Assembly (NCBI GenBank): GCA_036379355.1
Contig: DASVGV010000068.1
Location: forward strand, 1 to 39,502
Reading direction: 5' to 3'
Length of the DNA: 39,502 nucleotides
Origin: CAJCIY01 sp036379355
GTDB lineage: Bacteria > Actinomycetota > Actinomycetes > Mycobacteriales > CAJCIY01
The position numbers were made by a program, and so were the translations under genes. The first letter of the stretch is position 1. Each line of letters begins with the position of its first letter. Below, piece after piece: positions 24,701 to 31,308 of this stretch. The notes below the pieces were generated by a model that had not been told where the DNA came from, did not search any database, and saw only the letters and a list, made by a program, of their open reading frames with translations.

Positions 24701-24831
24701 TTGCGAGCCGGTCGAACGCCGCGGCGGAGCTCGCCTTCACCGGTGGCCTGCCGGGCGCGGGCGCGGCGCTCGCGCTCACGGCCGCCGGCGCACTCGCCCT
24801 CGGCCTTCGTCGCCGCCGCCGCACCGGCTGA
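21712..24831 (+). CDS. Secreted penicillin acylase family hydrolase with sortase-type LAFTG signal
   Basis: A 1039-residue Ntn-hydrolase, longer than the usual 750-850. I chose GTG 21712 because AGGAGG precedes it, and the protein then begins with a normal signal peptide (RRPLAVLTAVLLAGAAAAGTAVSASA, cut near 30). The alpha-chain region contains VTVYYDDHDVPHVFGDSDETMSFGAGYAQASERLFFMD. The beta-chain nucleophile should be S399 (AF-S-NALVVDASHSAGGHPI), exposed by self-cleavage, followed by FGPQVSYFAPQILMQEDLHS and a WSATSAGTDLIDQ block. The C-terminus has a Gly/Ser/Thr spacer with repeated GTSS, then LAFTG (1007-1011), a hydrophobic helix and RRRRR: a sorting signal of the class E sortase type. 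It is probably anchored to the cell wall and cleaves amides such as beta-lactams, acyl-homoserine lactones or lipopeptides. Confidence 0.92.
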   Translation: MQVRRPLAVLTAVLLAGAAAAGTAVSASAATGPSAPSSAYRANDYADGQAMSILPPGANGTATLAQGLAYEADKSQHPPYSQDQLGKYDALSYGSSTLTDATLGNYYDDESFGVIPSQVTKTVTPEAGVTVYYDDHDVPHVFGDSDETMSFGAGYAQASERLFFMDVLRHYGAGQTSQFLGPSCSDEQMDHDQLLLAPYTPAQAQAQVDALPQEYGAKGARTKAMIDSYVAGVNAYIKAADADPLNLMPVEYYALPSFKGLNTLPVQPEPWTAGDVVDIAGLIGGIFGKGGGGEIANAALYTYLTAKLGTAAGQAAFTAFKSQNDPDAPTTIVDKTFPYEQGTDVPTAKNDLPAVDPTTHQVTLTGGPTGTTPDCDLTAPNIPGLGAIASLATLPKAFSNALVVDASHSAGGHPIAVFGPQVSYFAPQILMQEDLHSPDYAAEGASFPGTGVVELGRGEDYAWSATSAGTDLIDQRLEVICTTDGSAPQAGGTMYEYDGQCIPMTNETFSETALPTAAGTGAPTVINHEIHLTRHGIVQGWTTDTSGRVVAVVNQRSTYGHDVDSVVGFVDWGTPSITHDEASWVKGAEEIGFTFNWFYVDDRDAGYYTSGLDPVRPSDADPNLPFTGTGNSEWEGFLPADQHPQEVNPAQGFFVSWNNKPAPGFSASDDQFGYGSVYRSQMLTNALKAQLAAHGGKVTRAQVVQAMETAATQDLDGLTEIPALLAYLKAHPAPAGTPAQDQQMLDLLQTWVDAGAHRHKAKESDTQYDHAAAVAISDELVPDLIHAIWDPLLAGGGNGSVASTGGATADGYAILPAQFTNTPNSGGAHLGSAYDGGWEGYLDDTFTQLGGGTTGDMFASAVTDTWCGSGPASCPAAIWGAVTTAEKALVTANGGATDPSTWTADTATAATAQKPSLTNPQGTPAQTMPQFDAIAFRAIGLVGTPDIDWQNRPTFQQVVEFPRHRSAPPSSGTASPGTSSTGTSSAGTGAPGTSSPVASRSNAAAELAFTGGLPGAGAALALTAAGALALGLRRRRRTG

Positions 24832-24870
24832 GTCCGTCGCGGCGCGGCGCGCAGCGTCGCAGCTCCGTCG

Positions 24871-24876
24871 TACCGT
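24871..24876 (+). promoter_or_regulatory. TANNNT -10 element giving a leaderless AlkB-like mRNA
   Basis: TACCGT lies 7 bases before the ATG at 24884 with no Shine-Dalgarno sequence between. The spacing equals that at 20072-20077. Confidence 0.4.
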
Positions 24877-24883
24877 CGCCGGC

Positions 24884-25492
24884 ATGGACGTCGAACGGAT
24901 CCGGCTGGACGAGTGGTCGTGGGTCGACGTCGCCCGCGGCTTCGTCGACCAGCCCGACGTCGCGTTCCGCGATCTCCTCGAGCAGGTGCAGTGGCGCCGT
25001 GGCGAGATCTACCGCTACGACCACGCCCGGGCGCAGAACTACTCGGGCGGCACCGTCCCCAACGCGGCTGCACACCCGGTGCTGCTGGCGACGCACAAGG
25101 CCTTGCGCACGCACTACCGGCACGAGTTCACCGGCCCGACGCTCGTGCACTACCGGGACGGCCGCGAGGCGATGGGGGTGCATCGCGACACCGACATGCG
25201 CTGGCTCGACGAGACGCTGATCGGCATCCTGTCCCTCGGTGCCCAGCGTCCGTTCGTCCTGCGGCACAAGACATCCCGCGACGGTGACCCGGTCATCAAC
25301 GTCAACCCGGCGGGGGGTGACCTGCTCGTGATGGGAGGCCGCGCGCAGGCCGACTGGCTGCACGGCGTCCCACCCGCCCCCACCGTCACCGGCGCCCGCA
25401 TCTCCGCCCAGTGGCGGTGGACGGCGAAGACGGGCCGGCCTCAGACGGGCCACGGGTACGGAAGCGCGCGGCTCTACGGCCACGGGCGCTAG
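24884..25492 (+). CDS. AlkB-like 2-oxoglutarate/Fe(II) dioxygenase
   Basis: A 202-residue AlkB-type dioxygenase. The iron triad is H100-x-D102 (HRDTD) and the distal histidine about 160 (DWLHGVP). The 2-oxoglutarate-binding arginine lies in GARISAQWRW, and GGDLLVMGGRAQ precedes the distal histidine as in AlkB repair enzymes. It probably removes alkyl lesions from DNA or RNA by oxidative demethylation, using 2-oxoglutarate and oxygen. The ATG at 24884 is chosen because the frame upstream overlaps the end of the acylase gene in another frame and because a -10 element sits 7 bases before it. No Ada or other alkylation-response gene is next to it. Confidence 0.87.
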   Translation: MDVERIRLDEWSWVDVARGFVDQPDVAFRDLLEQVQWRRGEIYRYDHARAQNYSGGTVPNAAAHPVLLATHKALRTHYRHEFTGPTLVHYRDGREAMGVHRDTDMRWLDETLIGILSLGAQRPFVLRHKTSRDGDPVINVNPAGGDLLVMGGRAQADWLHGVPPAPTVTGARISAQWRWTAKTGRPQTGHGYGSARLYGHGR

Positions 25493-25535
25493 CCGGCTAC
25501 CCCCCGTTCCGGGGACCTCCGGCTCCAGACCCGGC

Positions 25536-26090
25536 TCAGTGCGACGTGCGGCCGAACAAGCGCTTCAGGCGCTCGCCGAACGTCGGCCGTGGCGCCGGCG
25601 CGGGGCTCGCCGCGGCGGGCGCCGCGGCAGTCGTGACTGCGGGGGGCGTGGGCGCCGCCGGCGAGGTCGCCGGACGGTCCGTCTCGGCCAACCCACCGTC
25701 CGATCGCAGGGCCACAACCGCATCGGCCGGCTCGGCCGTGGCCGGTTCGGGAGCAGCCCGTCGGGCCGGGCGCACCGGGGCGGGCGCGGTCGCGGCCTTC
25801 CTCGTCGCGCCGGCATCGGCCTTCTTCGCGCCGCTGCCGCCGGCCTTCTTCGGCGCGGCGCCGCTGCCGGCCGCCCCGGCGGCCGCGCTGACGGTCCGGC
25901 GTTCGAGGACGTGCCCGTCCTCGCCGTGCACCGTCAGCCGCCCGCCGCCCTTGTTCCGGATGATCTCGCGAGCGCGCTCGACGGCCTCCGCCTGCGTGTC
26001 GTGGTGCGAGCTGGCGCGTTTGGCGCTCAGGGCCTTCACGTCCCAGCCGCCACTCGAGTTCGGAACCACGTGCCGGTCACCGTCGCCCAT
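25536..26090 (-). CDS. DUF2188 domain protein with Ala/Pro-rich tail
   Basis: A 184-residue protein. Residues 5-65 match DUF2188: HVVPNSSGGWDVKALSAKRASSHHDTQAEAVERAREIIRNKGGGRLTVHGEDGHV, the 'xxHVVPxxxGWxVK...A...T..EA...AR' pattern. Residues about 75-165 are an Ala/Pro/Lys-rich, low-complexity linker, and the C-terminus (TFGERLKRLFGRT) is a short basic amphipathic helix that could touch membrane or nucleic acid. The function of DUF2188 is unknown. The ATG at 26090 has GGGGAGAG upstream. It is divergent from the WXG100 gene; the two starts are 170 bases apart. Confidence 0.85.
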   Translation of the reverse strand: MGDGDRHVVPNSSGGWDVKALSAKRASSHHDTQAEAVERAREIIRNKGGGRLTVHGEDGHVLERRTVSAAAGAAGSGAAPKKAGGSGAKKADAGATRKAATAPAPVRPARRAAPEPATAEPADAVVALRSDGGLAETDRPATSPAAPTPPAVTTAAAPAAASPAPAPRPTFGERLKRLFGRTSH

Positions 26091-26260
26091 TGCTCTCCCC
26101 GCTTGTCGTGGCCGGGTCGGTCCCGCGGCCGCACACGTGCCGACGGTACGCGACGACGGGCCTTGCGGTTGTGGACGGGCCAGGTCGCGGCGGCGGCGAA
26201 GTCCCTACCGTCGTGCCGAGTGCGGCCGCCAGCGCCGCACCGGCAGGCAGGAGACCCACC

Positions 26261-26557
26261 ATGACCGCAGGCATCCGCGTCACCCCCGAACAGCTCGACG
26301 CCCTCGGGTCACGGGTCGCCGCCGGCAGCGGCCAGATCGAGACAGAGCTGCGCGCGCTCGCCGGAGCGATCGCCCCGCTCGGCGCCGACTGGGCCGGGGT
26401 CGCGCAGACCAGATTCCTCACGCTGTGGCAGGACTGGCAACGCGCCGCCGAGCAGCTGCACACGGCGCTGACCGGAATCAGCCAGCTACTGACCCAGGCC
26501 GGGAACGCGTACGCGCAGGCCGAGAGCCAGATCGCCCAGTCGTTCGCCGCCCGATGA
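26261..26557 (+). CDS. WXG100 family (ESAT-6-like) protein
   Basis: A 98-residue helical hairpin protein with WAG at the turn (GADWAGVAQTRF, W about 47), the size and motif of WXG100 proteins, which are exported by type VII (ESX) systems or act as fused-domain relatives. The start at ATG 26261 follows AGGAGA. There is no typical C-terminal YxxxD/E export signal; the tail ends in AESQIAQSFAAR. No EccC ATPase or other secretion gene lies in the window. The next gene, a membrane-anchored coiled-coil protein, starts 40 bases downstream and may be co-transcribed. Confidence 0.88.
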   Translation: MTAGIRVTPEQLDALGSRVAAGSGQIETELRALAGAIAPLGADWAGVAQTRFLTLWQDWQRAAEQLHTALTGISQLLTQAGNAYAQAESQIAQSFAAR

Positions 26558-26597
26558 CCGAACGCCCGGTTACCGTGGACCGCACGGAGGTGCTCTC

Positions 26598-26882
26598 ATG
26601 GCGCTCGCCCTCACCGTGATCTCGATCATGGTGGTGTTGTCGCTGGGTCTGTTCGGCGGCATGCTGACCGTCCTGTCGAACCTGCGCGGTGTTACCGGCG
26701 AGATGGGCACGATGCGCGGCGAGATGGGCACGATGCGCGGCGAGATGGGCGCCTTGCGCGTGGAGGTCCGCGACCAGCTGCATGCCGTACGGCTCGAGAT
26801 GCGCGATCTGCGCGAGGAGACACGCGAGGAGCTGCGGCGTTTCGGCGAGCGGCTCACCCGCCACGAGCAGTCCGGGCACTGA
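26598..26882 (+). CDS. Small membrane-anchored coiled-coil protein
   Basis: A 94-residue protein with an N-terminal membrane helix (about 3-27, ALALTVISIMVVLSLGLFGGMLTVL) and a charged helical remainder. Residues 34-54 are three 7-residue repeats of GEMGTMR, the last varied to GEMGALR, encoded by a 21-base tandem repeat (26698-26760). A coiled coil rich in E/R heptads follows (VEVRDQLHAVRLEMRDLREETREELRRFGERL). GGAGG precedes the ATG. The perfect heptad repeat could vary in copy number by slippage, lengthening or shortening the coil. The function is unknown. It follows the WXG100 gene, but a functional link is a guess. Confidence 0.75.
   Translation: MALALTVISIMVVLSLGLFGGMLTVLSNLRGVTGEMGTMRGEMGTMRGEMGALRVEVRDQLHAVRLEMRDLREETREELRRFGERLTRHEQSGH
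26698..26760 (+). repeat. 21-base tandem repeat inside the coiled-coil gene
   Basis: Copies at 26698-26718 and 26719-26739 are identical, and a third (26740-26760) is diverged in its second half. Each encodes one heptad, so gain or loss of a unit keeps the frame. Confidence 0.85.
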
Positions 26883-26941
26883 CCCTCCGGCGACACCAGT
26901 GCGACGGTCGGTATCGCCGCGCGCTACGTCATCGCTCGGTG

Positions 26942-27790
26942 TCAGTCCTCGCCGGCCAGGACCCGAGAGCGGGCCAGCCGCACCGTGCTTCCCACCAGCA
27001 CTGCCGTGCACGCGGCCTCCACCGCGAGCGCGCCCCGCGTCACGGACAAGGCGTCGTCCAGCAACAGGACGCCCAGGACGACACCGAGAACCGGCTGGGC
27101 GACGGCGATCGGGGGCACCGCGAAGTCGAGCCGAGCCGTCCGGAACGCCCGCTGGGTGAACAGCACGGCGACCGTGGCGGAGGCCAGCAGCAGATACGGC
27201 CAGACACTCACGAGCATGCGGACCAGTCCGTCCCGCTGGAGAAGGATCATCGCGCCGCGCGTACCCACGTCCTGGAGCGCGTAGAGCAACCCCGCCGCGA
27301 GGGCCGCTGCGACCGACGCGACCGCGGGGCCGAACGGCACGCCGGCCAGCAGCAGCACACCCGCCATCACGGCGACCCCACCGGTGACCACGACGCTCAC
27401 GACCAGCCCCGCGGGATGGTGTCCCTGGGTGACGTGGCCGCCGCCGACGAACACGAAGCCGCCGACCGCCGCGGCGAACAGCAGGGCGGCGACCACGTCC
27501 CAGGCGGGTGGCCGGTGGCGCAGCAGGAAGGCGCGCACAGCGAACGCCCAGAGCAGATTCGTCGCGGCGATCGGCGCGACGACCGGGAGCGGTCCGAACT
27601 GGAGGGCGATGCCGGTGCAGGTCTGGCCGACGGCCATCGCCGCGATGCCACCCCACCAGACCCGCCGGCGCATCAGGGCGAAGAGCGACTGGTCCTTGCT
27701 ACCTGTCACTGCCGGGTCGACGGCGCGGTGCTGCAGCACCCAGCCGAGCCCGATCCCGATCGCGCCGACGAGGCTGAGCACCACCAACAC
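26942..27790 (-). CDS. DMT superfamily membrane transporter (EamA-like)
   Basis: A protein of about 282 residues with nine to ten hydrophobic helices in two related halves, as in drug/metabolite transporters. The first helix (VLVVLSLVGAIGIGLGWVLQHRAV) and the central IAATNLLWAFAVRAFLL region fit actinobacterial DMT proteins. I prefer the GTG at 27790, which has GGGAGG 10 bases upstream and begins at the first helix; an in-frame GTG at 27895 would add 35 hydrophilic residues. It lies downstream of the methyltransferase gene and may be co-transcribed with it. The substrate is unknown. Confidence 0.8.
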   Translation of the reverse strand: MLVVLSLVGAIGIGLGWVLQHRAVDPAVTGSKDQSLFALMRRRVWWGGIAAMAVGQTCTGIALQFGPLPVVAPIAATNLLWAFAVRAFLLRHRPPAWDVVAALLFAAAVGGFVFVGGGHVTQGHHPAGLVVSVVVTGGVAVMAGVLLLAGVPFGPAVASVAAALAAGLLYALQDVGTRGAMILLQRDGLVRMLVSVWPYLLLASATVAVLFTQRAFRTARLDFAVPPIAVAQPVLGVVLGVLLLDDALSVTRGALAVEAACTAVLVGSTVRLARSRVLAGED

Positions 27791-27903
27791 GGGGGCCTGC
27801 CCTCCCGACGCTGCGTGGCCCGCTGCATGGGCGTGTGCGGCTTTTTTGCCCCTCGGTGACGGTGAGAACCCACCGGACCGACGACCACCTGGCACGCCGT
27901 TCG

Positions 27904-28665
27904 TCAGATGCGGTTCGCCGAGACCAGCTCCCCGTGCACGTCCAGCAGGTCGTCGCGCCCCCAGCCGCGAGCCAGGCTCGTGGTGTCGGTCTCCGTCGCT
28001 CTCCACCCCAGGGACGTCAGCAGGGCGGTCGCCCCTTCGGGAATGCCGCCGCGCCACAGGCTTGTCACGGTGCCGGCGAGAGGATGGAACGGCCCGGTGC
28101 GCTCGCAGCCGATGCTGCTCCCGACCGTCGCGAGCCCCGTCACGGTCGCCAGCAGGTCACGGGCCTGCGACGGCTCGAGGTAGACGAGCAGGCCCTCGAC
28201 GAGCCAGGCCGCCGGCCGGCTCACGTCGTACCCGGCCGCGAGCAGTCCCGCGGGCCAGTCGCCGCGCAGGTCGGCGGCGACGGGGCGGCGGTCGACCGCC
28301 GGGCGGGCGGCCAGGCGCTCCGCCTTGTAGGCGAGCACCGCTGGCTGATCGAGCTCGTACACGGTCGTGCCCGGCGTCCACGCCAGTCGCCAGGCACGGG
28401 AGTCCAGCCCGGCGGCCAGGAGGACAACCTGCTTGTGACCGGCCCCGAGCAGCAGCTCGTCATAGAACCGGGTCCGTAGCACCACGTGGGCGCGCAGCCG
28501 GCGGCGCTGCTGTGCGGCGGCGCCGGCCACCGGCGCGGCGACGTGGCCGGCGCTCAGACACGTTGCGTACGGATCGTGGAACAGCCGATCCGGACGCGCC
28601 GACTCCCGTGCCCGGACGTAGGCGACTCCCACCGCCGTCCGGTTCACCGCGGTCAGCTCGGCCAC
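27904..28665 (-). CDS. SAM-dependent methyltransferase, TIGR00027/LCM-like family
   Basis: A 253-residue class I methyltransferase related to leucine carboxyl methyltransferase. Typical features are N-terminal TAVGVAYVRARESARPDRLFHDPYA, the SAM-binding VVLLAAGLDSRAWRLAW (GLDSRA is diagnostic), VYELDQPAVLAYKAERL, the RRPVAADLRGDWPAGL aspartate, and WLVEGLLVYL. This family is expanded in mycobacteria and other actinobacteria and methylates unknown small acids or lipids. It is complete apart from a slightly short C-terminus. It sits downstream of the groEL terminator region and upstream of a DMT transporter. Confidence 0.9.
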   Translation of the reverse strand: MAELTAVNRTAVGVAYVRARESARPDRLFHDPYATCLSAGHVAAPVAGAAAQQRRRLRAHVVLRTRFYDELLLGAGHKQVVLLAAGLDSRAWRLAWTPGTTVYELDQPAVLAYKAERLAARPAVDRRPVAADLRGDWPAGLLAAGYDVSRPAAWLVEGLLVYLEPSQARDLLATVTGLATVGSSIGCERTGPFHPLAGTVTSLWRGGIPEGATALLTSLGWRATETDTTSLARGWGRDDLLDVHGELVSANRI

Positions 28666-28721
28666 GGCGGCAGCCTAGGGCGGCGCGACTGCTCAGGCGC
28701 GGCGCTCCCCGACCTGCGCGC

Positions 28722-28775
28722 AGGTTGAGGTTCCGTCCGCCTCGGCCCGGCGTGCCGTGGGCGGAACCTCAACCT
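28722..28775. repeat. Inverted repeat upstream of the methyltransferase
   Basis: AGGTTGAGGTTCCG (28722-28735) pairs perfectly with 28762-28775, around a 26-base loop. With two mismatches the stem extends to about 19 bases. It lies between the groEL terminator hairpin and the methyltransferase start, so it is either a second terminator or a regulatory site for the methyltransferase. Confidence 0.7.
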
Positions 28776-28789
28776 CGACGCCCGGACGC

Positions 28790-28827
28790 ACCGAGGGCGG
28801 CCCCGCTTCCGCGGAACCGCCCTCGGT
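28790..28827 (-). terminator. GC-rich hairpin downstream of groEL
   Basis: ACCGAGGGCGG (28790-28800) pairs perfectly with CCGCCCTCGGT (28817-28827). The 16-base loop contains a self-complementary TTCCGCGGAA. It is a strong 11-bp stem 50 bases after the groEL stop and is probably its terminator, without a U-tract as is common in actinobacteria. Confidence 0.7.
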
Positions 28828-28839
28828 GATGCACTGACT

Positions 28840-28866
28840 CAGAAGTCCTTGCCTACCGGACTTCTG
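28840..28866 (-). terminator. Second hairpin close to the groEL stop, with copied gene end
   Basis: CAGAAGTCC (28840-28848) pairs with GGACTTCTG (28858-28866) around a 9-base loop. CTCAGAAGTCC at 28839-28848 also repeats the last codons and stop of groEL (about 28876-28885), as if the gene end had been duplicated and inverted to make the stem. Confidence 0.55.
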
Positions 28867-28876
28867 GGCCTTCGGC

Positions 28877-30505
28877 TCAGAAGTCCATGTCTCCCATGCC
28901 GCCGCCACCGCCGGGCATGGCCGGTGCGGCCTTCTCCGGCTTGTCGGCCACGACGGCCTCGGTGGTGAGGAACAGCGCGGCGATCGACGCGGCGTTCTGC
29001 AGCGCCGACCGGGTGACCTTGGCCGGGTCGATGATCCCGGTCTTGATCATGTCGACGTACTCGCCGGTTGCCGCGTTCAGGCCCTCACCCGTGGGCAGGT
29101 TGCGCACCTTCTCCGCGACGACGCCGCCCTCGAGGCCGGCGTTGACGGCGATCTGCTTGAGCGGAGCCTCCAGCGCCAGCTTGACGATGCCGGCGCCGGT
29201 CGCCTCGTCACCGGTCAGGTCGAGCTTCTTGAACGCGGTCACCGACGCCTGCAGCAGCGCGACGCCACCACCCGCGACGATGCCCTCCTCGACGGCCGCC
29301 TTCGCGTTGCGGACGGCGTCCTCGATGCGGTGCTTGCGCTCCTTGAGCTCGACCTCGGTGGCCGCGCCGACCTTGATGACGGCCACGCCGCCGGCGAGCT
29401 TCGCGAGCCGCTCCTGGAGCTTCTCGCGGTCGTAGTCCGAGTCGCTCTTCTCGATCTCCGCACGGATCTGGTTGACCCGGCCGGCGATCTGGTCGCTGTC
29501 TCCGGCGCCCTCGACGATCGTGGTCTCGTCCTTGGTCACGACGACCTTGCGAGCCTTGCCGAGCAGCTCCAGTCCGGCGCTCTCGAGCTTCAGGCCGACC
29601 TCCTCGGAGATCACCTGACCGCCGGTGAGGATCGCCATGTCGGCGAGCATGGCCTTGCGGCGGTCACCGAAACCCGGGGCCTTGACGGCCACCGACTTGA
29701 ACGTGCCGCGGATCTTGTTCACGACCAGGGTCGCGAGGGCCTCGCCTTCGACGTCCTCGGCGATGATCGCGAGCGGCTTGCCCGACTGCATGACCTTCTC
29801 GAGCAGCGGCAGCAGGTCCTTCACCGAGCTGATCTTCGAGTTCACGACCAGGACGTACGGGTCGTCGAGGACGGCCTCCATACGCTCCGGGTCAGTGACG
29901 AAGTACGGGCTGATGTAGCCCTTGTCGAAGCGCATGCCCTCGGTGAGCTCGAGCTCGAGCCCGAAGGTGTTCGACTCCTCGACGGTGATGACGCCTTCCT
30001 TGCCGACCTTGTCCATGGCCTCGGCGATGATCTCGCCGACGCTGGTGTCGGCAGCGGAGATCGAGGCGGTCGAAGCGATCTGCTCCTTGGTCTCGATGTC
30101 CTTGGCGGCCTTGCCGATCTGCTCGACGACGCTCTCGACGGCGGTCTCGATGCCGCGCTTGAGCGCCATCGGGTTCGCGCCGGCAGCGACGTTGCGCAGG
30201 CCCTCGCGCACCAGCGCCTGGGCGAGCACGGTCGCGGTGGTGGTGCCGTCACCGGCGACGTCGTCGGTCTTCTTGGCGACTTCCTTGACGAGCTCGGCGC
30301 CGATCTTCTCGTACGGGTCCTCGAGCTCGATCTCCTTGGCGATGCTCACACCGTCGTTGGTGATCGTGGGGGCGCCCCACTTCTTCTCCAGGACGACGTT
30401 GCGGCCTCGTGGGCCGAGGGTGACCTTGACGGCGTCGGCGAGCTGGTTCATGCCCCGCTCGAGCCCGCGCCGGGCCTCCTCGTCGAATGCGATGGTCTTG
30501 GCCAT
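28877..30505 (-). CDS. groEL2: Chaperonin GroEL (GroEL2 / Hsp65 type)
   Basis: A complete 542-residue GroEL with all canonical blocks: AKTIAFDEEARRGLERG, VTLGPRGRNVVLEKKWGAPTITNDGVSIAKEIEL, VAGDGTTTATVLAQALV, GFGDRRKAMLADMAILTGG, VEEGIVAGGGVALL. The C-terminus is the Gly/Met tail GGGGGMGDMDF rather than a His-rich tail, which marks the essential housekeeping GroEL2 of actinobacteria. It folds proteins in ATP-driven cycles with GroES, which is not encoded here. Two CIRCE-type repeats upstream (30629-30686) indicate repression by HrcA and heat induction. Confidence 0.98.
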   Translation of the reverse strand: MAKTIAFDEEARRGLERGMNQLADAVKVTLGPRGRNVVLEKKWGAPTITNDGVSIAKEIELEDPYEKIGAELVKEVAKKTDDVAGDGTTTATVLAQALVREGLRNVAAGANPMALKRGIETAVESVVEQIGKAAKDIETKEQIASTASISAADTSVGEIIAEAMDKVGKEGVITVEESNTFGLELELTEGMRFDKGYISPYFVTDPERMEAVLDDPYVLVVNSKISSVKDLLPLLEKVMQSGKPLAIIAEDVEGEALATLVVNKIRGTFKSVAVKAPGFGDRRKAMLADMAILTGGQVISEEVGLKLESAGLELLGKARKVVVTKDETTIVEGAGDSDQIAGRVNQIRAEIEKSDSDYDREKLQERLAKLAGGVAVIKVGAATEVELKERKHRIEDAVRNAKAAVEEGIVAGGGVALLQASVTAFKKLDLTGDEATGAGIVKLALEAPLKQIAVNAGLEGGVVAEKVRNLPTGEGLNAATGEYVDMIKTGIIDPAKVTRSALQNAASIAALFLTTEAVVADKPEKAAPAMPGGGGGMGDMDF

Positions 30506-30628
30506 GTGGTGTCGGTTCCCTTTCCCGATGGCTCTTCTGGGGGTTCTCGAAGGCCGGGACGACGCCCGCGACGGACGACCCGGACACCGCTCACGCCGTG
30601 CCTGGCCTCGCCGTACCGACCAGTGCTT

Positions 30629-30655
30629 CTAGCACTCACCCTAGCCGAGTGCTAA
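30629..30655. promoter_or_regulatory. CIRCE element upstream of groEL
   Basis: CTAGCACTC - 9 bases - GAGTGCTAA matches the CIRCE consensus TTAGCACTC-N9-GAGTGCTAA except for the first base. It is the binding site of the heat-shock repressor HrcA and lies about 125 bases before the groEL ATG. Confidence 0.95.
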
Positions 30656-30665
30656 GGCAATGCTG

Positions 30666-30686
30666 GCACTCTCCCCCGGGGAGTGC
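30666..30686. promoter_or_regulatory. Second, CIRCE-like element
   Basis: GCACTC - 9 bases - GAGTGC keeps the central six bases of each CIRCE arm and the exact 9-base spacer, 10 bases beyond the full CIRCE. It is likely a weaker second HrcA site; the core promoter of groEL lies in or between the two. Confidence 0.75.
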
Positions 30687-30702
30687 AAGCGGGCGACCGC
30701 GG

Positions 30703-31308
30703 CTAGAGCCAGCCCTGGTCGTCGGCGAAGCGCAGCGCCTCGAGCCGGTTGCGGGTCCCGGTCTTCGCGATGGCTGACGAGAGGTAGTTGCGGACGGTGC
30801 CCTCGGAGAGGAACAACCGGCCGGCAATGTCGCCGACAGTGGCGCCGTCGCGCGCGGCGACGAGGACGTCGCGCTCGCGACCGGTCAGCGGAGACGGCCC
30901 GCCGGCGAGGGTCGCGGCCGCCAGCGTGGGGTCGACGACGCGGCGGCCGCTCGCCACCGTACGGACCGCGTCCGCCAGCTCCTGCGCCGGAGCGTCCTTC
31001 GTGACGAAGCCGAGGGCTCCCGCCTCCATGGCTCGACGCAGGAACCCGGGGCGCCCGAAGGTGGTGAGGATCAGCACGCGCGTACCGGGCGCCGTCGCGT
31101 GGACGGCAGAGGCGGCGGCCAGGCCGTCGAGGCCCGGCATCTCCACGTCGAGGAGCGCGACGTCGGGGTCGAGCCGTACGACGGCGTCGACGACCTGATC
31201 GCCGCGGCCTACCTCGCCGACGACCTCGATGTCGTCCTCCAGCGCGAGCAGGGACGCCAGGGCGCCGCGGACCAGGTGCTGGTCGTCGGCCAGCAGCACG
31301 CGGATCAC
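30703..31308 (-). CDS. NarL/LuxR-type response regulator
   Basis: A 201-residue response regulator. The receiver domain has the acidic pair D8-D9, phospho-acceptor D54 (ALLDVEMPGLDG), the switch threonine in ILTTFG and K104 (FVTKDAP). The C-terminal LuxR-type helix-turn-helix is SPLTGRERDVLVAARDGATVGDIAGRLFLSEGTVRNYLSSAIAKTGTRNRLEA (about 138-190). It resembles DesR/LiaR-type regulators. Its start overlaps the kinase stop (ATGA, 31305-31308). It likely controls the ABC transporter genes of the same operon, probably through the palindrome at 34318-34331. Transcription ends next to the groEL CIRCE region. Confidence 0.94.
   Translation of the reverse strand: MIRVLLADDQHLVRGALASLLALEDDIEVVGEVGRGDQVVDAVVRLDPDVALLDVEMPGLDGLAAASAVHATAPGTRVLILTTFGRPGFLRRAMEAGALGFVTKDAPAQELADAVRTVASGRRVVDPTLAAATLAGGPSPLTGRERDVLVAARDGATVGDIAGRLFLSEGTVRNYLSSAIAKTGTRNRLEALRFADDQGWL

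Noticed and set aside
21352..24885. A 1177-residue open frame on the minus strand opposite the penicillin acylase gene
   Set aside because: It is a shadow of the high GC bias at third codon positions. Its translation is Arg/Gly/Val-rich with no domain, while the plus strand encodes a full acylase with signal peptide and sorting signal.
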